Source: Bog-756 sp963738545 (GTDB lineage: Bacteria > Actinomycetota > Acidimicrobiia > Acidimicrobiales > RAAP-2). From it: 64,000 nt of DNA. The DNA lies in NCBI GenBank assembly GCA_963738545.1, contig CAVTXA010000002.1, positions 413,022 through 477,021 on the forward strand, given 5' to 3'. The position numbers were made by a program, and so were the translations under genes. Numbering within the stretch: the stretch's first letter is position 1; each line of letters starts with the position of its first letter. Shown here in pieces: positions 1 to 8,710 of this stretch. Below the pieces are notes generated by a model. The model saw only the letters and a program-made list of their open reading frames with translations. It searched no databases and had not been told where the DNA came from.

Positions 1-243
1 GAACATGGGGGCGGTGATGCGGTACTGCAGTCGGCGCAGCGTGGAATCGACGGTCACCAGGTCCTCGGGCATGGGGATGCCCGAGGCCGTCACCACCACC
101 CGGTGGATCCCGTCCACCGTGCACGACACGATGCCGGGGAACCACTCGTGCACACGTTCGGGTGCCCCGAGGAGGGCCCACACGTCGTCGGTTCGACGGC
201 GGAGTCGGACGGCGTGGCGGGCGCTTCCCCGTTTGGCCGTCAC
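1..243 (-). CDS. SRPBCC-type ligand-binding protein, 3' end beyond window
   Basis: Reading the minus strand from a GTG at 243 gives 81 codons that stay open to the window edge. The product begins VTAKRGSARHAVRLRRR and continues through DDVWALLGAPERVHEWFPG. A basic strand followed by VWxLL...W.PG and the VDGIHRVVVT strand matches the start of the SRPBCC (polyketide cyclase/START-like) fold, which binds hydrophobic ligands in the cytosol. Codons are G/C-rich at position 3 as in neighbouring genes. The C-terminal half is missing, so ligand and role are unknown. A start further upstream is possible, but no better site was seen. Confidence 0.55.
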   Translation of the reverse strand, partial: MTAKRGSARHAVRLRRRTDDVWALLGAPERVHEWFPGIVSCTVDGIHRVVVTASGIPMPEDLVTVDSTLRRLQYRITAPMF

Positions 244-547
244 GCCCGCGCCCCGGCGTTCCACGGCCCAGGGGCGGCCCGGCGGAGCGGTCTCGATCGA
301 CGTCGGTCCGGCACCGGCCCTCGGAGGTGGACGAGGCCGTGGCGAGGGAGCATCCAGGCACGGTAACCGTTGGCAGTTCCTCTGACAATTGATGCGTTGA
401 GCAGGGGAGATGCCATCGAGGACCGCTGGATCCCGGGGCCGAAGCCTTCATCGGCCCCTAACATCGGCCTCACGCATCCCACATGCGGCGGGGCGATAAC
501 TGAGTGGTAGCCGGAACCGCCGGCCCATTGCAGGAGGTAGTACAGCC
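244..547. other. intergenic region, no gene seen
   Basis: This gap lies between the divergent SRPBCC gene and the small secreted protein. No reading frame in it resembles a known family. The last 20 bases contain the GGAGG ribosome site of the plus-strand gene (gcaggaggtagtacagcc before ATG 548). A promoter for each divergent gene must lie here, but I cannot point to convincing -35/-10 boxes. Confidence 0.5.
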
Positions 548-931
548 ATGAAGCACGTCATCCCCACCGCCAAGAAGCTGATCGTGGGCGTGGTGGCCGT
601 CGGAGCCCTCTCCGTCGGTGCCGCCGGAATCGCCGGAGCCGCCACCCCTGGGTCGAGCAGCGCCAGCCCGACGGCGACGCACACGTTCAACTGCGCCAAC
701 GCCCCCAAGGTGCTGGCCAGGATCCAAAAGGCCGAGACGGACATCGCCAACGGTCTGCCCAAGCTGACCGCGGCTCAGGCCAAGGCGGCCTCCGCCGGCC
801 GGACCACGCTGGCCGCCCGCCTGCAGAGGCGGATCACCCGGCTCGAGAGCCCCACCTTCAAGGCCCGCCTGGACAAGGCCACCACGGCCATCGACGCCAA
901 GTGCAACGTGGCGGCCCCGCCAGCCGGCTGA
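548..931 (+). CDS. small secreted protein of unknown function
   Basis: The product has 127 residues. Residues 1-32 form a clear Sec signal peptide: basic MKHVIPTAKK, a hydrophobic core and an AGAA cleavage region. The mature part has a low-complexity Ser/Thr/Pro linker, then about 75 residues rich in Ala, Lys and Arg (KVLARIQKAETDIANGLPKL) that should form amphipathic helices, with one Cys at each end (CANAP and CNVA) that could form a disulfide. GGAGG lies about 10 bases before the ATG. The gene stands alone and converges on the prenyl synthase. Similar small helical secreted proteins are common in actinobacteria; none has a function I can assign. Confidence 0.7.
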   Translation: MKHVIPTAKKLIVGVVAVGALSVGAAGIAGAATPGSSSASPTATHTFNCANAPKVLARIQKAETDIANGLPKLTAAQAKAASAGRTTLAARLQRRITRLESPTFKARLDKATTAIDAKCNVAAPPAG

Positions 932-942
932 GGTACGTCGGT

Positions 943-1004
943 GAGCTGACCCGTCAGCTCCGGTGCGAACGGGCGGTCGGTCGGCACTCATGTCGACCGA
1001 CCGC
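943..1004. terminator. two stem-loops between convergent genes
   Basis: The first hairpin has 7-bp perfect arms (GAGCTGA at 943-949 and TCAGCTC at 954-960) with a 4-base loop. The second has 11-bp perfect arms (GCGGTCGGTCG at 973-983 and CGACCGACCGC at 994-1004) with a 10-base loop. They fill the short gap between a plus gene ending at 931 and a minus gene ending at 1024, so either could terminate transcription from both sides. There is no U-tract, as is usual in GC-rich actinobacteria. Confidence 0.6.
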
Positions 1005-1023
1005 TCCCGCGTCGGGACCCCGT

Positions 1024-2001
1024 TCAGTCGACGGGCAAGTCGTCCACCAGGGAGTGGGCCAGGCTGGTGAATCCCGAAGCGAGTTCCGGCGACGGCCCTG
1101 AACCCGCCGCCGCCGCTGCCGCCTCGGCGTACCGGCGGGCGACCACCACCGACTCGCCGATGGCTCCCGACGCGGCCACGATGGCCCGGGCCTTGTCCCG
1201 CTCGGGCTGACCCAGCGGCTGTCCGAGCAGGGTGCGGAGCTCGGGCCCGGCCTCGGGATCGGCCAGGGCCAGGAGCACCGGAAGGGTGTAGATACCCTCC
1301 GCCAGGTCCTGACCGGCCGGCTTCCCCAGCTCGGCCTCGGTGCCGATGACGTCGAGGATGTCGTCACGGACCTGGAAGATCATCCCGAACGAACGCCCGA
1401 ACTCGGTGTACGCGTCGATCTGGGTCCGGGGGAGGCCACCGGTGAGCGCCCCGATGCGACACGACGTGGCCATGAGGGAGGCGGTCTTGCCGGCGATGGC
1501 CCGCTCGTAGGCGTCCCGGCTCCTCCCGGGCTGAAAGGCGGCGTGGACCTCGGCCACCTGGCCCTGGCACAGTTCGCCCAGGGTGGCGGCCAGGAGTCCG
1601 GCGATCTCGGTGCCCAACCCGGCGGCGATCTCCGCCGACCGGGCCAACAGGAAGTCGCCGGCCACGATGGCCACCAGGTTGCCGAATCGGGCGTTCACGC
1701 TCTCGACGTTTCGCCGGACCGTGGCCTCGTCCATGACGTCGTCGTGGTAGAGGGAGGCCAGGTGGACCAGCTCCACCGCCACCGCCCCCAAGAGGTCCTC
1801 CCGGGTGGCGGCTGTCGTCCCCGATGTAGCGGTGGCCAGGGCCAATACCGGCCGGAGCCGCTTGCCCCCGGCGGCCAGGAGGTGGGTGGTCACCTCGTCG
1901 AGGAAGCCGTCCCCGGTCACCACCGACTCCACGAGCAGGGGCTCGAGGCGCTTCAGCTGTTCTTCGAGTGCGGGAAGCCCGAGGAGTTCGACGACGTTCA
2001 C
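1024..2001 (-). CDS. polyprenyl (geranylgeranyl/heptaprenyl-type) diphosphate synthase
   Basis: This 325-residue trans-prenyltransferase condenses isopentenyl diphosphate onto an allylic diphosphate to build chains for quinones or lipid carriers. GGKRLRP is at residues 45-51. The first Asp-rich motif DDVMD is at 87-91, followed by RRN; the second, DDILD, is at about 213-217 in FQVRDDILDVIG, and the basic GKPAGQD follows. Length and motifs fit the long-chain class (IspB/HepT/GrcC). Product length cannot be read from sequence alone. It starts with ATG at 2001 and is divergent from clpC. With ispD and ispF nearby, the window holds three isoprenoid genes, though not in one operon. Confidence 0.9.
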   Translation of the reverse strand: MNVVELLGLPALEEQLKRLEPLLVESVVTGDGFLDEVTTHLLAAGGKRLRPVLALATATSGTTAATREDLLGAVAVELVHLASLYHDDVMDEATVRRNVESVNARFGNLVAIVAGDFLLARSAEIAAGLGTEIAGLLAATLGELCQGQVAEVHAAFQPGRSRDAYERAIAGKTASLMATSCRIGALTGGLPRTQIDAYTEFGRSFGMIFQVRDDILDVIGTEAELGKPAGQDLAEGIYTLPVLLALADPEAGPELRTLLGQPLGQPERDKARAIVAASGAIGESVVVARRYAEAAAAAAGSGPSPELASGFTSLAHSLVDDLPVD

Positions 2002-2130
2002 TTCCTACAGACGATAGGCGCGGATGCCGATGGCTGAGAAAAGCAGGGGAAAATGGGTCCGTGCGGGTGTGTATGTCGCGGGTACCTGTAGACTTCGCTT
2101 CAGTTACTGACCGCGGATGGAGGCGGTGGA

Positions 2131-4683
2131 GTGTTCGAACGATTCACAGACCGGGCTCGTCGAGTTCTTGTGTTGGCGCAAGAGGAGGCGCGGCTGCTCA
2201 ACCACAGCTTCATCGGCACCGAGCACATCCTCCTGGGCCTGATCCACGAGGGTGAGGGAGTCGCGGCCAAGGCACTGGAGTCTCTGGGCGTCTCGCTGGA
2301 GGCGGTGCGGGAGAAGGTCGAAGAGACGATCGGACTGGCCGGCACGGCCCCGACCGGCTCGCCCCCCTTCACCCCCCGGGCCAAGAAGGTCCTCGAGCTG
2401 TCGCTGCGTGAGGCCCTGCAACTGGGGCACAGCTACATCGGCACCGAGCACATGCTCCTCGGGCTCGTCCGAGAGGGCGAGGGCGTCGCCGCTCAGGTGC
2501 TCGTGAGCTTGGGCGCCGACCTCCCCCGGGTCCGCCAGCAGGTCATCCAGCTGCTCTCGGGCTACCAGGGCAAGGAGTCGGTGGGCGCAGGTGCCCCGGG
2601 CTCCCAGTCCTCGGACGCGCCCACCGGATCGCCGGTGCTGGACCAGTTCGGCCGCAACCTCACCGCCCTCGCCCGGGACCACAAGCTGGATCCGGTCATC
2701 GGTCGGGAGAAAGAGATCGAGCGGGTGATGCAGGTCTTGTCGCGCCGCACCAAGAACAACCCGGTGCTCATCGGGGAGCCGGGCGTGGGCAAGACCGCCA
2801 TCGTGGAGGGGCTGGCTCAGCGCATCGTGGCCGACGACGTTCCCGAGACGCTCACGGGCAAGCAGCTGTACACCCTCGACCTCGGGGCCCTGGTGGCCGG
2901 CAGCCGGTACCGCGGCGACTTCGAGGAGCGCCTGAAGAAGGTCCTGAAGGAGATCCGCACCCGCGGCGACATCGTCCTGTTCATCGACGAGCTCCACACC
3001 CTGGTGGGTGCCGGTGCCGCCGAGGGGGCCATCGACGCCGCCTCCATCCTGAAGCCCATGCTGGCCCGGGGTGAGTTGCAGACCATCGGTGCCACCACCA
3101 TCGACGAGTACCGCAAGCACCTCGAAAAGGACGCCGCCCTCGAGCGGCGGTTCCAGCCCATCAAGGTCGAGCAGCCCAACGTGGCGCTGACCATTGAGAT
3201 CCTGAAGGGGCTCCGGGACCGCTACGAGTCGCACCATGCCGTCACCATCACCGACCAGGCCCTGGTGGCCGCGGCCAACCTGGCCGACCGCTACCTGGCC
3301 GACCGATACCTCCCGGACAAAGCCATCGACCTCATCGACGAGGCCGGCAGCCGCCTGCGCATCCGCCGGATGACCACGCCTCCGGCCTACAAGAAGTTGG
3401 AGGAGGACATCACCCGCCTCCGAGCCGACAAGGAGGCCGCGCTGGAGAAGCAGGCCTTCGACCAGGCCAAGAAGCTCGCCGAGCAGGAGAAGGAGCGCCT
3501 CGACTCGAAAGAGGCCATGGAGGCGGAGTGGCGCGCCGAGGGCGTGGACCTCTTCGACGTGGTCGACGAGGAAGTCATCGCCGAGGTGCTGGCCAACTGG
3601 ACGGGCATTCCCGTCTACCGCCTCACCGAGGAGGAGACGGCCAAGCTGCTGCGCATGGAGGACGAACTGCACAAGCGGGTCATCGGACAAGAGCCCGCCA
3701 TCGCCGCCCTGGCCCGGTCCATCCGGCGCACCCGTGCCGGTCTGAAGGACCCCAAGCGTCCGAGCGGGTCGTTCATCTTCTTGGGACCGACCGGCGTGGG
3801 CAAGACCGAGTTGGCCAAGACGTTGGCCGAGTTCCTCTTCGACGACGAGGACGCCCTCATCCAGCTGGACATGTCCGAGTACATGGAGAAGCACACGGTG
3901 AGCCGCCTGGTCGGCTCGCCCCCCGGCTACGTCGGGTACGAGGAGGGTGGGCAGCTGACCGAGGCGGTCCGCCGCAAGCCCTTCTCGGTGGTGCTCTTCG
4001 ACGAGGTCGAGAAGGCCCATGCTGATGTGTTCAACACGCTGCTCCAGATCCTGGAGGACGGCCGGTTGACCGACGCCCAGGGCCGCTCGGTCGACTTCAA
4101 GAACACCGTGCTGATCATGACGTCCAACCTCGGAACCGCCGACCTGCGCAAGTCGTCGGTGGGCTTCGCCAAGACCTCGGAGGCCGTGACCTACGAGCGG
4201 ATGAAGACCAAGGTCAACGAGGCCCTGAAGGCCCACTTCCGACCCGAGTTCCTCAACCGCATCGACGAGGTCGTGGTGTTCCACGAGCTGTCCAAGGTCG
4301 AGGTGGTCGAGATCGTGGACCTGATGATCCAACGGGTCTCCACCCAGCTGGAACTGCAGGGTCTCAGCCTCATCCTGACCCCGCCGGCCAAGCAACTGTT
4401 GGCTGACAAGGGCTACGACCCCCAGCTGGGGGCCCGGCCGCTGCGCCGTGCCATCCAGCAGATGGTCGAGGATCCACTGTCGGAGCGGATCCTGTGGAAG
4501 GAGTTCCGGGTCGGCGAGACCATCGTGGTCGATGTGGAGACCATCACGCCCGAGGCCGCCGCGGCCTACGACGTGAAGGGCGCTCCTCCGCTGATCGCCG
4601 GGGAGCAGCAGCTGACCTTCACCGCCATCGAGGGTGTCGAGCCCCCGCCGCCGGTGGAGTTGGCCGACGCCTCCGCCGACTGA
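2131..4683 (+). CDS. clpC: ATP-dependent Clp protease ATPase subunit ClpC
   Basis: This 850-residue Hsp100 AAA+ unfoldase feeds proteins to ClpP. Residues 1-145 hold the two Clp_N repeats (FTDRARRVLVLAQEEARLLN and the second copy LGHSYIGTEHMLLGL). AAA domain 1 has Walker A GEPGVGKT near residue 215 and VLFIDELHTLVGAG as Walker B. A UVR-like coiled middle segment (KKLEEDITRLRADKEAALEK) follows. AAA domain 2 has GPTGVGKTEL near residue 552 and a C-terminal ClpB_D2-small domain. The start is GTG 2131, preceded by GGATGGAGG. Length and layout are those of actinobacterial ClpC1. A strong stem-loop follows the stop, so it is probably a single-gene unit. Confidence 0.97.
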   Translation: MFERFTDRARRVLVLAQEEARLLNHSFIGTEHILLGLIHEGEGVAAKALESLGVSLEAVREKVEETIGLAGTAPTGSPPFTPRAKKVLELSLREALQLGHSYIGTEHMLLGLVREGEGVAAQVLVSLGADLPRVRQQVIQLLSGYQGKESVGAGAPGSQSSDAPTGSPVLDQFGRNLTALARDHKLDPVIGREKEIERVMQVLSRRTKNNPVLIGEPGVGKTAIVEGLAQRIVADDVPETLTGKQLYTLDLGALVAGSRYRGDFEERLKKVLKEIRTRGDIVLFIDELHTLVGAGAAEGAIDAASILKPMLARGELQTIGATTIDEYRKHLEKDAALERRFQPIKVEQPNVALTIEILKGLRDRYESHHAVTITDQALVAAANLADRYLADRYLPDKAIDLIDEAGSRLRIRRMTTPPAYKKLEEDITRLRADKEAALEKQAFDQAKKLAEQEKERLDSKEAMEAEWRAEGVDLFDVVDEEVIAEVLANWTGIPVYRLTEEETAKLLRMEDELHKRVIGQEPAIAALARSIRRTRAGLKDPKRPSGSFIFLGPTGVGKTELAKTLAEFLFDDEDALIQLDMSEYMEKHTVSRLVGSPPGYVGYEEGGQLTEAVRRKPFSVVLFDEVEKAHADVFNTLLQILEDGRLTDAQGRSVDFKNTVLIMTSNLGTADLRKSSVGFAKTSEAVTYERMKTKVNEALKAHFRPEFLNRIDEVVVFHELSKVEVVEIVDLMIQRVSTQLELQGLSLILTPPAKQLLADKGYDPQLGARPLRRAIQQMVEDPLSERILWKEFRVGETIVVDVETITPEAAAAYDVKGAPPLIAGEQQLTFTAIEGVEPPPPVELADASAD

Positions 4684-4708
4684 CGGATCTATCTGAAGCC
4701 TGACTGCG

Positions 4709-4737
4709 CCCGCCCCGCCGGATTCCGGCGGGGCGGG
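4709..4737 (+). terminator. strong GC stem-loop after clpC
   Basis: The arms CCCGCCCCGCCGG (4709-4721) and CCGGCGGGGCGGG (4725-4737) are perfectly complementary over 13 bp with a 3-base loop. The hairpin begins 25 bases after the clpC stop and ends over 100 bases before radA. It is the clearest terminator in the window. It has no U-run. Confidence 0.85.
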
Positions 4738-4858
4738 TGCGCGTTCGGGGCCAGCGGGTGCCGCTACGGCGGGACGCCCTCCTGACGCCGGCCGGGTGGC
4801 CGTCCGCCCCGGCTACGGGTCACCCCCGTGGTCACACCCAGTCCCTACCATCAGGGGC

Positions 4859-6250
4859 ATGGCCAAGACCGCGAAGCGCCACCGCTGCATCGACTGCGGG
4901 TCGACGACGGCCCGTTGGGCGGGGCGGTGTCCGACCTGCGGGGAGTGGAACACCCTGGTGGAGGAGAGCCAGCTCGGATCCCTCGTCCAGGCGGTGGACG
5001 CCCTCGGTCTGGAGACCATGCCGCTCCAGCTGTCCGAGGTGGACGTCTCCGAGGCCGCGGCCATCCCGACCGGGGTGGAGGAGTTCGACCGGGTCCTGTC
5101 GGGGGGACTGGTTCCCGGTTCGGTCACACTCCTCGGCGGTGAGCCCGGTATCGGGAAGTCCACCCTGCTCCTCCAGGTGCTGGCCGCCCGCGCCGCCGCC
5201 GGCCACCGGGTCCTGCTGATCTCGGCCGAGGAGTCGGCCCACCAGGTCCGCCTGCGGGCCGAGCGGTTGGGGCCCATTCCCCCCGGACTGCTCATCCTGC
5301 CCGTCACCGAGGTGGGCGCCATCATCGCCGGCGTCGCCGAGGCGGAGCCCGATCTCGTGGTGGTGGACTCCATCCAGGCGGTGTCGATCGGTCCCACCCC
5401 GGCGGGCGAGCGACGGACCACCGGGGTACCCGGCAGCGTGACCCAGGTACGCGAGTGTGCCGACCAGCTGGTCAGCCTGGCCAAGACCCGGGGGGTGGCC
5501 ACCGTGCTGGTCGGCCACGTGACCAAGGACGGCTCGCTGGCCGGGCCGCGGACCCTCGAGCACATGGTGGACACGGTGTTGAACTTCGAGGGTGACCGGC
5601 ACCACGCCATTCGGCTGCTCCAGGCGGTGAAGCACCGGTTCGGGCCCACCGGGGAGCTGGGCCTGTTCGAGATGGGCGACCAGGGGCTCAAGCCGGTCGA
5701 CGATCCCGGACGGCTCCTCTTGGGGGATCGCCTGGTCGGGGTGCCCGGCGGCGTGGTGCTCCCGGCCGTCCAGGGTCGCCGCACCCTGGTGGTGGAGCTC
5801 CAGGCCCTGGTGACTCCCCAGGGGCAGGCCCAACCCAAGCGGACGGTCGTGGGCCTGGACAGCGGGCGCCTGGGCATGATGCTGGCCGTGCTCAACCGCT
5901 ACGCCGACCTGGCCGTGGTGGGGATGGACGTCTTCGCCTCGGTGGCCGGCGGGATCAAGGTGACCGAGCCCGGCGCCGACCTGGCCGTGGCCCTCGCTGT
6001 GGCCTCGGCGACCACCGGGGTGGCCCTGCCGGCCAACCTCGCCGCGGTGGGCGAGGTGGGACTGGCCGGCGAGGTGCGCCAGGTCACCAACCTTCCCCGC
6101 CGACTGGAGGAGTGCGCCCGGCTGGGCTTCGAGCGGGTGGCGGTGCCGGCATCAGCACCGAGCGGGCCTCCGGGGATGGAGCTCATCCGGGTGGACAGCG
6201 TGGCCCAGGCCGTCCTGTGGTTGGCCACCGGGGAGCACCGCGAAGCGTAA
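4859..6250 (+). CDS. radA: DNA repair protein RadA
   Basis: RadA (Sms) is a RecA-like helicase that processes recombination intermediates. The product has 463 residues from ATG 4859 (MAKTAKRHRCIDCG), chosen because an upstream in-frame ATG would add 21 residues before the zinc finger. An N-terminal C4 zinc finger (CIDCG...CPTCG) is followed by Walker A GGEPGIGKST near residue 95 and Walker B LVVVDSIQA. The RadA signature reads KHRFG at residues 258-262, where the usual form is KNRFG. The C-terminal Lon-like domain (VVGLDSGRLGMMLAVL and later strands) is complete. It precedes disA by about 50 bases, a common actinobacterial order. Confidence 0.95.
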   Translation: MAKTAKRHRCIDCGSTTARWAGRCPTCGEWNTLVEESQLGSLVQAVDALGLETMPLQLSEVDVSEAAAIPTGVEEFDRVLSGGLVPGSVTLLGGEPGIGKSTLLLQVLAARAAAGHRVLLISAEESAHQVRLRAERLGPIPPGLLILPVTEVGAIIAGVAEAEPDLVVVDSIQAVSIGPTPAGERRTTGVPGSVTQVRECADQLVSLAKTRGVATVLVGHVTKDGSLAGPRTLEHMVDTVLNFEGDRHHAIRLLQAVKHRFGPTGELGLFEMGDQGLKPVDDPGRLLLGDRLVGVPGGVVLPAVQGRRTLVVELQALVTPQGQAQPKRTVVGLDSGRLGMMLAVLNRYADLAVVGMDVFASVAGGIKVTEPGADLAVALAVASATTGVALPANLAAVGEVGLAGEVRQVTNLPRRLEECARLGFERVAVPASAPSGPPGMELIRVDSVAQAVLWLATGEHREA

Positions 6251-6301
6251 GGAGCGCGCTCGGACGGGGCCCGAGGGGACCCGGCCGGGTACGATTCCCC
6301 T

Positions 6302-7393
6302 GTGACCGCCCGCCAGAGCTCGCCGCTCAGTGACGCCCTGGCCATGGCCGCTCCGGGCCGACCGCTGCGTGACGGTCTGGATCGCATCCTCCGGGCCAAA
6401 CGTGGTGCCCTGGTCGTGGTGGGGGACGGGCCCGGCGTGCTCTCCATCTGCTCGGGCGGCTTCCTGCTCGACGCCGAGTTCAGTCCGCAACGGCTCTCGG
6501 AGCTGGCCAAGATGGACGGGGCCATCATCTTGGCCCCGGACGCCTCCCGCATCGCCCGGGCCAACGTCCACCTCATGCCCAAGGCCACCATCCCCACCAG
6601 CGAGACCGGCACCCGACACCGGACGGCCGAGCGGGTGGCCCGGTCGATCGACGTGCCCGTCCTGTCGGTGTCGGCGGCCATGTCGGTTATCGCCGTCTAC
6701 CGCAACGATCTCAAGCACACCGTGCAGCCCACGGGATGGCTGCACGACCGCACGGACCAGGCGCTGGCCACCATGCAGCACTTCCGGAGCCGGTTCGACG
6801 TGGCGCTGTCGGGGCTGTCCATGTTGGAGGTGGAGGACACCGTCTCGGTAGGCGACGTGGTGGGGGTGGTCCAGGCCGCCGAGATGCTGCTGCGCATCGC
6901 CGAGGAGGTGGAGGGCTACCTCGTCGAGCTGGGTGACGACGGCCGTCTGGTCGGTCTGCAGTCCGCCGAGCTGGTGGACAGCGTGGCCCCGACCCTGCAC
7001 CTCGTGGTGCGGGACTACTTCCGGCTCCCACCGGTCAAGGGACGGGACCGCCTGTCCGTGGTCGACCGGGTGGTCGAGCAGCTGAGCCAGCTGCCGGCCG
7101 AGGAGTTGCAGGACTCCCAGCGCGTGGCCCAGATCCTCGGTCTGCCCGGCTCGTTCCACGATTCCGAGTCCGGCGTGGAGCCCCGGGGGTACCGGTTGCT
7201 CTACCGGCTGCCCCGCTTCTCGGACACCATCATCGAGCGGATCGTGGACCGGTTCGTCAACCTCCAGCAGATCATGCGGGCGTCGCTGAGCGATCTCGAA
7301 CAGGTCGAGGGGGTGGGGGAGGCCCGGGCCCACTCGGTCAAGAACGGGCTGGCCCGACTGGCCGAGGCCAGCATCTTCGAGCGCTACCAGTAG
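6302..7393 (+). CDS. disA: DNA integrity scanning diadenylate cyclase DisA
   Basis: DisA makes cyclic di-AMP from two ATP and slows when it meets branched DNA. The product has 363 residues from GTG 6302. The DAC domain carries DGA at residues 72-74 (KMDGAIILAPDASRI) and RHR at 105-107 (GTRHRTAERVA), both needed for catalysis. A helical linker leads to the C-terminal helix-hairpin-helix DNA-binding domain (LSDLEQVEGVGEARAHSVKNG). All domains look intact. It follows radA closely, so the two are probably co-transcribed. Confidence 0.95.
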   Translation: MTARQSSPLSDALAMAAPGRPLRDGLDRILRAKRGALVVVGDGPGVLSICSGGFLLDAEFSPQRLSELAKMDGAIILAPDASRIARANVHLMPKATIPTSETGTRHRTAERVARSIDVPVLSVSAAMSVIAVYRNDLKHTVQPTGWLHDRTDQALATMQHFRSRFDVALSGLSMLEVEDTVSVGDVVGVVQAAEMLLRIAEEVEGYLVELGDDGRLVGLQSAELVDSVAPTLHLVVRDYFRLPPVKGRDRLSVVDRVVEQLSQLPAEELQDSQRVAQILGLPGSFHDSESGVEPRGYRLLYRLPRFSDTIIERIVDRFVNLQQIMRASLSDLEQVEGVGEARAHSVKNGLARLAEASIFERYQ

Positions 7394-7532
7394 CGGCTGG
7401 ACGGCCCTGGCTGCCTCCGGATGGGGCCTGCGGTCGGGGAGGGCGCCGGCACCGTGTACCATTACATGCTCCCTACGCGGTCCCGATCGAGCTCACCAGC
7501 CCGGGATCAGCACGCAACGCCAGGAGGAACGG

Positions 7533-8009
7533 GTGTTCGACATCGGTGACAAGGTCGTCTATCCGCACCACGGCGCGGCGGTGGTCGAACGACGCGAGAC
7601 CAAAGAGGCGTTCGGCAAGAAACAGGAGTACCTGGTGCTCCGTCTGGCCTACGGCGACCTGACCCTGATGGTCCCGGCCGACAACACCGAGGGTGTCGGC
7701 CTCCGGGAGGTCATCAACGACGAAGAGGTGGAAGAGGTGTTCGCCGTCCTTCGCAAGAAGGAGGCCCGGATGCCGACCAACTGGTCGCGCCGGTACAAGA
7801 ACCACTCCGAGAAGCTGCGCTCCGGCGACATCTACCAGGTGGCCGAGGTGGTGCGGAACCTGTCCATCCGGGACAAGGACAAGGGACTGTCCGCCGGCGA
7901 GAAGCGCATGCTCCAGCGGGCCCGCCAGATCCTGGTGTCGGAGCTCACCTTCGCCCTGGGCGTCGACGAGGAGACCGCCGAGGTTCGGCTGAACGAGGCG
8001 CTGCCCTGA
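7533..8009 (+). CDS. carD: CarD family transcription factor
   Basis: CarD binds RNA polymerase beta and stabilises open promoter complexes, mainly at rRNA promoters. The product has 158 residues. Residues 1-55 form the Tudor-like RNAP-interaction domain (MFDIGDKVVYPHHGAAVVE), and the rest is the helical DNA-binding domain (SRRYKNHSEKLRSGDIYQVA, LSAGEKRMLQRARQIL). The start is GTG 7533, with AGGAGG 5 bases upstream. The length equals that of mycobacterial CarD. The 140-base gap before it leaves room for its own promoter. Its stop overlaps or abuts ispD. Confidence 0.95.
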   Translation: MFDIGDKVVYPHHGAAVVERRETKEAFGKKQEYLVLRLAYGDLTLMVPADNTEGVGLREVINDEEVEEVFAVLRKKEARMPTNWSRRYKNHSEKLRSGDIYQVAEVVRNLSIRDKDKGLSAGEKRMLQRARQILVSELTFALGVDEETAEVRLNEALP

Positions 8010-8035
8010 GCCGAACGGGGTCCGTCTGGGCCATC

Positions 8036-8710
8036 GTGGTGGCGGGCGGATCCGGTCGCCGATTCGGAGGGCCCAAGCAGTTTCTCCACCTGGCCGGACG
8101 ACCGGTAGCCGCCTGGTCGGTGGATGCGGCCCGGACGGTGGCCGACGGTGTGGTCCTGGTGCTTCCCGACGACAGCGGGGACGACCCGGAGCACGGGCCC
8201 CCGACGGGTCCGGGCCCGTCGGGCCCCGACGGGGCGCCCTGGGGCGCCGACGTCACGGTGACCGGCGGCGCATCCCGTGCCGACTCGGTGCGGGCCGGTC
8301 TGGCCGCGGTTCCCGATGACGCCACCGTGATCGTCGTCCACGACGCCGCTCGGCCCCTGGCCCGGCCGTCGTTGTTCGCCGCCGTGGTGGAGGCGGTCCT
8401 GGTCGACGGCGCCTCGTGTGCCATTCCCGTCCTGCCGGTGGCCGACACCCTCAAACGCGTCGGGGACGGGGTGATCCTCGCCACCGTCGACCGGGACGGG
8501 CTGGTCACCGTCCAGACGCCGCAGGCGTTCGCGGCAGCCACCTTGCGGGCCGCCCACCGAGCGGCCGGCCAGAGCACCGATGACGCCGGCCTGGTGGAGC
8601 AGATGGGTGTGGCCGTGCATACGGTGCCCGGTGACCCGCGCAACATGAAGATCACCCGACCCGAGGACCTGGATCTCGCCGAGGCGCTGATGGTGGAGGC
8701 CCGGGGGTGA
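8036..8710 (+). CDS. ispD: 2-C-methyl-D-erythritol 4-phosphate cytidylyltransferase IspD
   Basis: IspD makes CDP-methylerythritol in the MEP isoprenoid pathway. The nucleotide-binding loop is AGGSGRRFGGPKQF, and later motifs VHDAARPLARP, VADTLKRV and TVQTPQAF are present. A short Gly/Pro-rich insertion sits near residues 45-65. The start is uncertain. GTG 8036 gives a product beginning MVAGGSG, which cuts the first beta strand (WAIVVAGG). Upstream in the same frame there is no ATG, GTG or TTG before position 7922; the only near-start codon is CTG 8006, which overlaps the carD stop as CTGA. I suspect a CTG start or a sequence error. Its 3' end overlaps ispF as GTGA. Confidence 0.92.
   Translation: MVAGGSGRRFGGPKQFLHLAGRPVAAWSVDAARTVADGVVLVLPDDSGDDPEHGPPTGPGPSGPDGAPWGADVTVTGGASRADSVRAGLAAVPDDATVIVVHDAARPLARPSLFAAVVEAVLVDGASCAIPVLPVADTLKRVGDGVILATVDRDGLVTVQTPQAFAAATLRAAHRAAGQSTDDAGLVEQMGVAVHTVPGDPRNMKITRPEDLDLAEALMVEARG

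Noticed and set aside
2104..4395. 763-codon open frame on the minus strand opposite clpC
   Set aside because: It is a mirror of clpC caused by GC-rich codons; the translation is Leu/Gly/His/Asp-rich without any domain, and the plus-strand gene is certain.
6152..7462. 436-codon minus-strand frame opposite disA
   Set aside because: Antisense shadow of a fully recognisable gene; no domain or signal.
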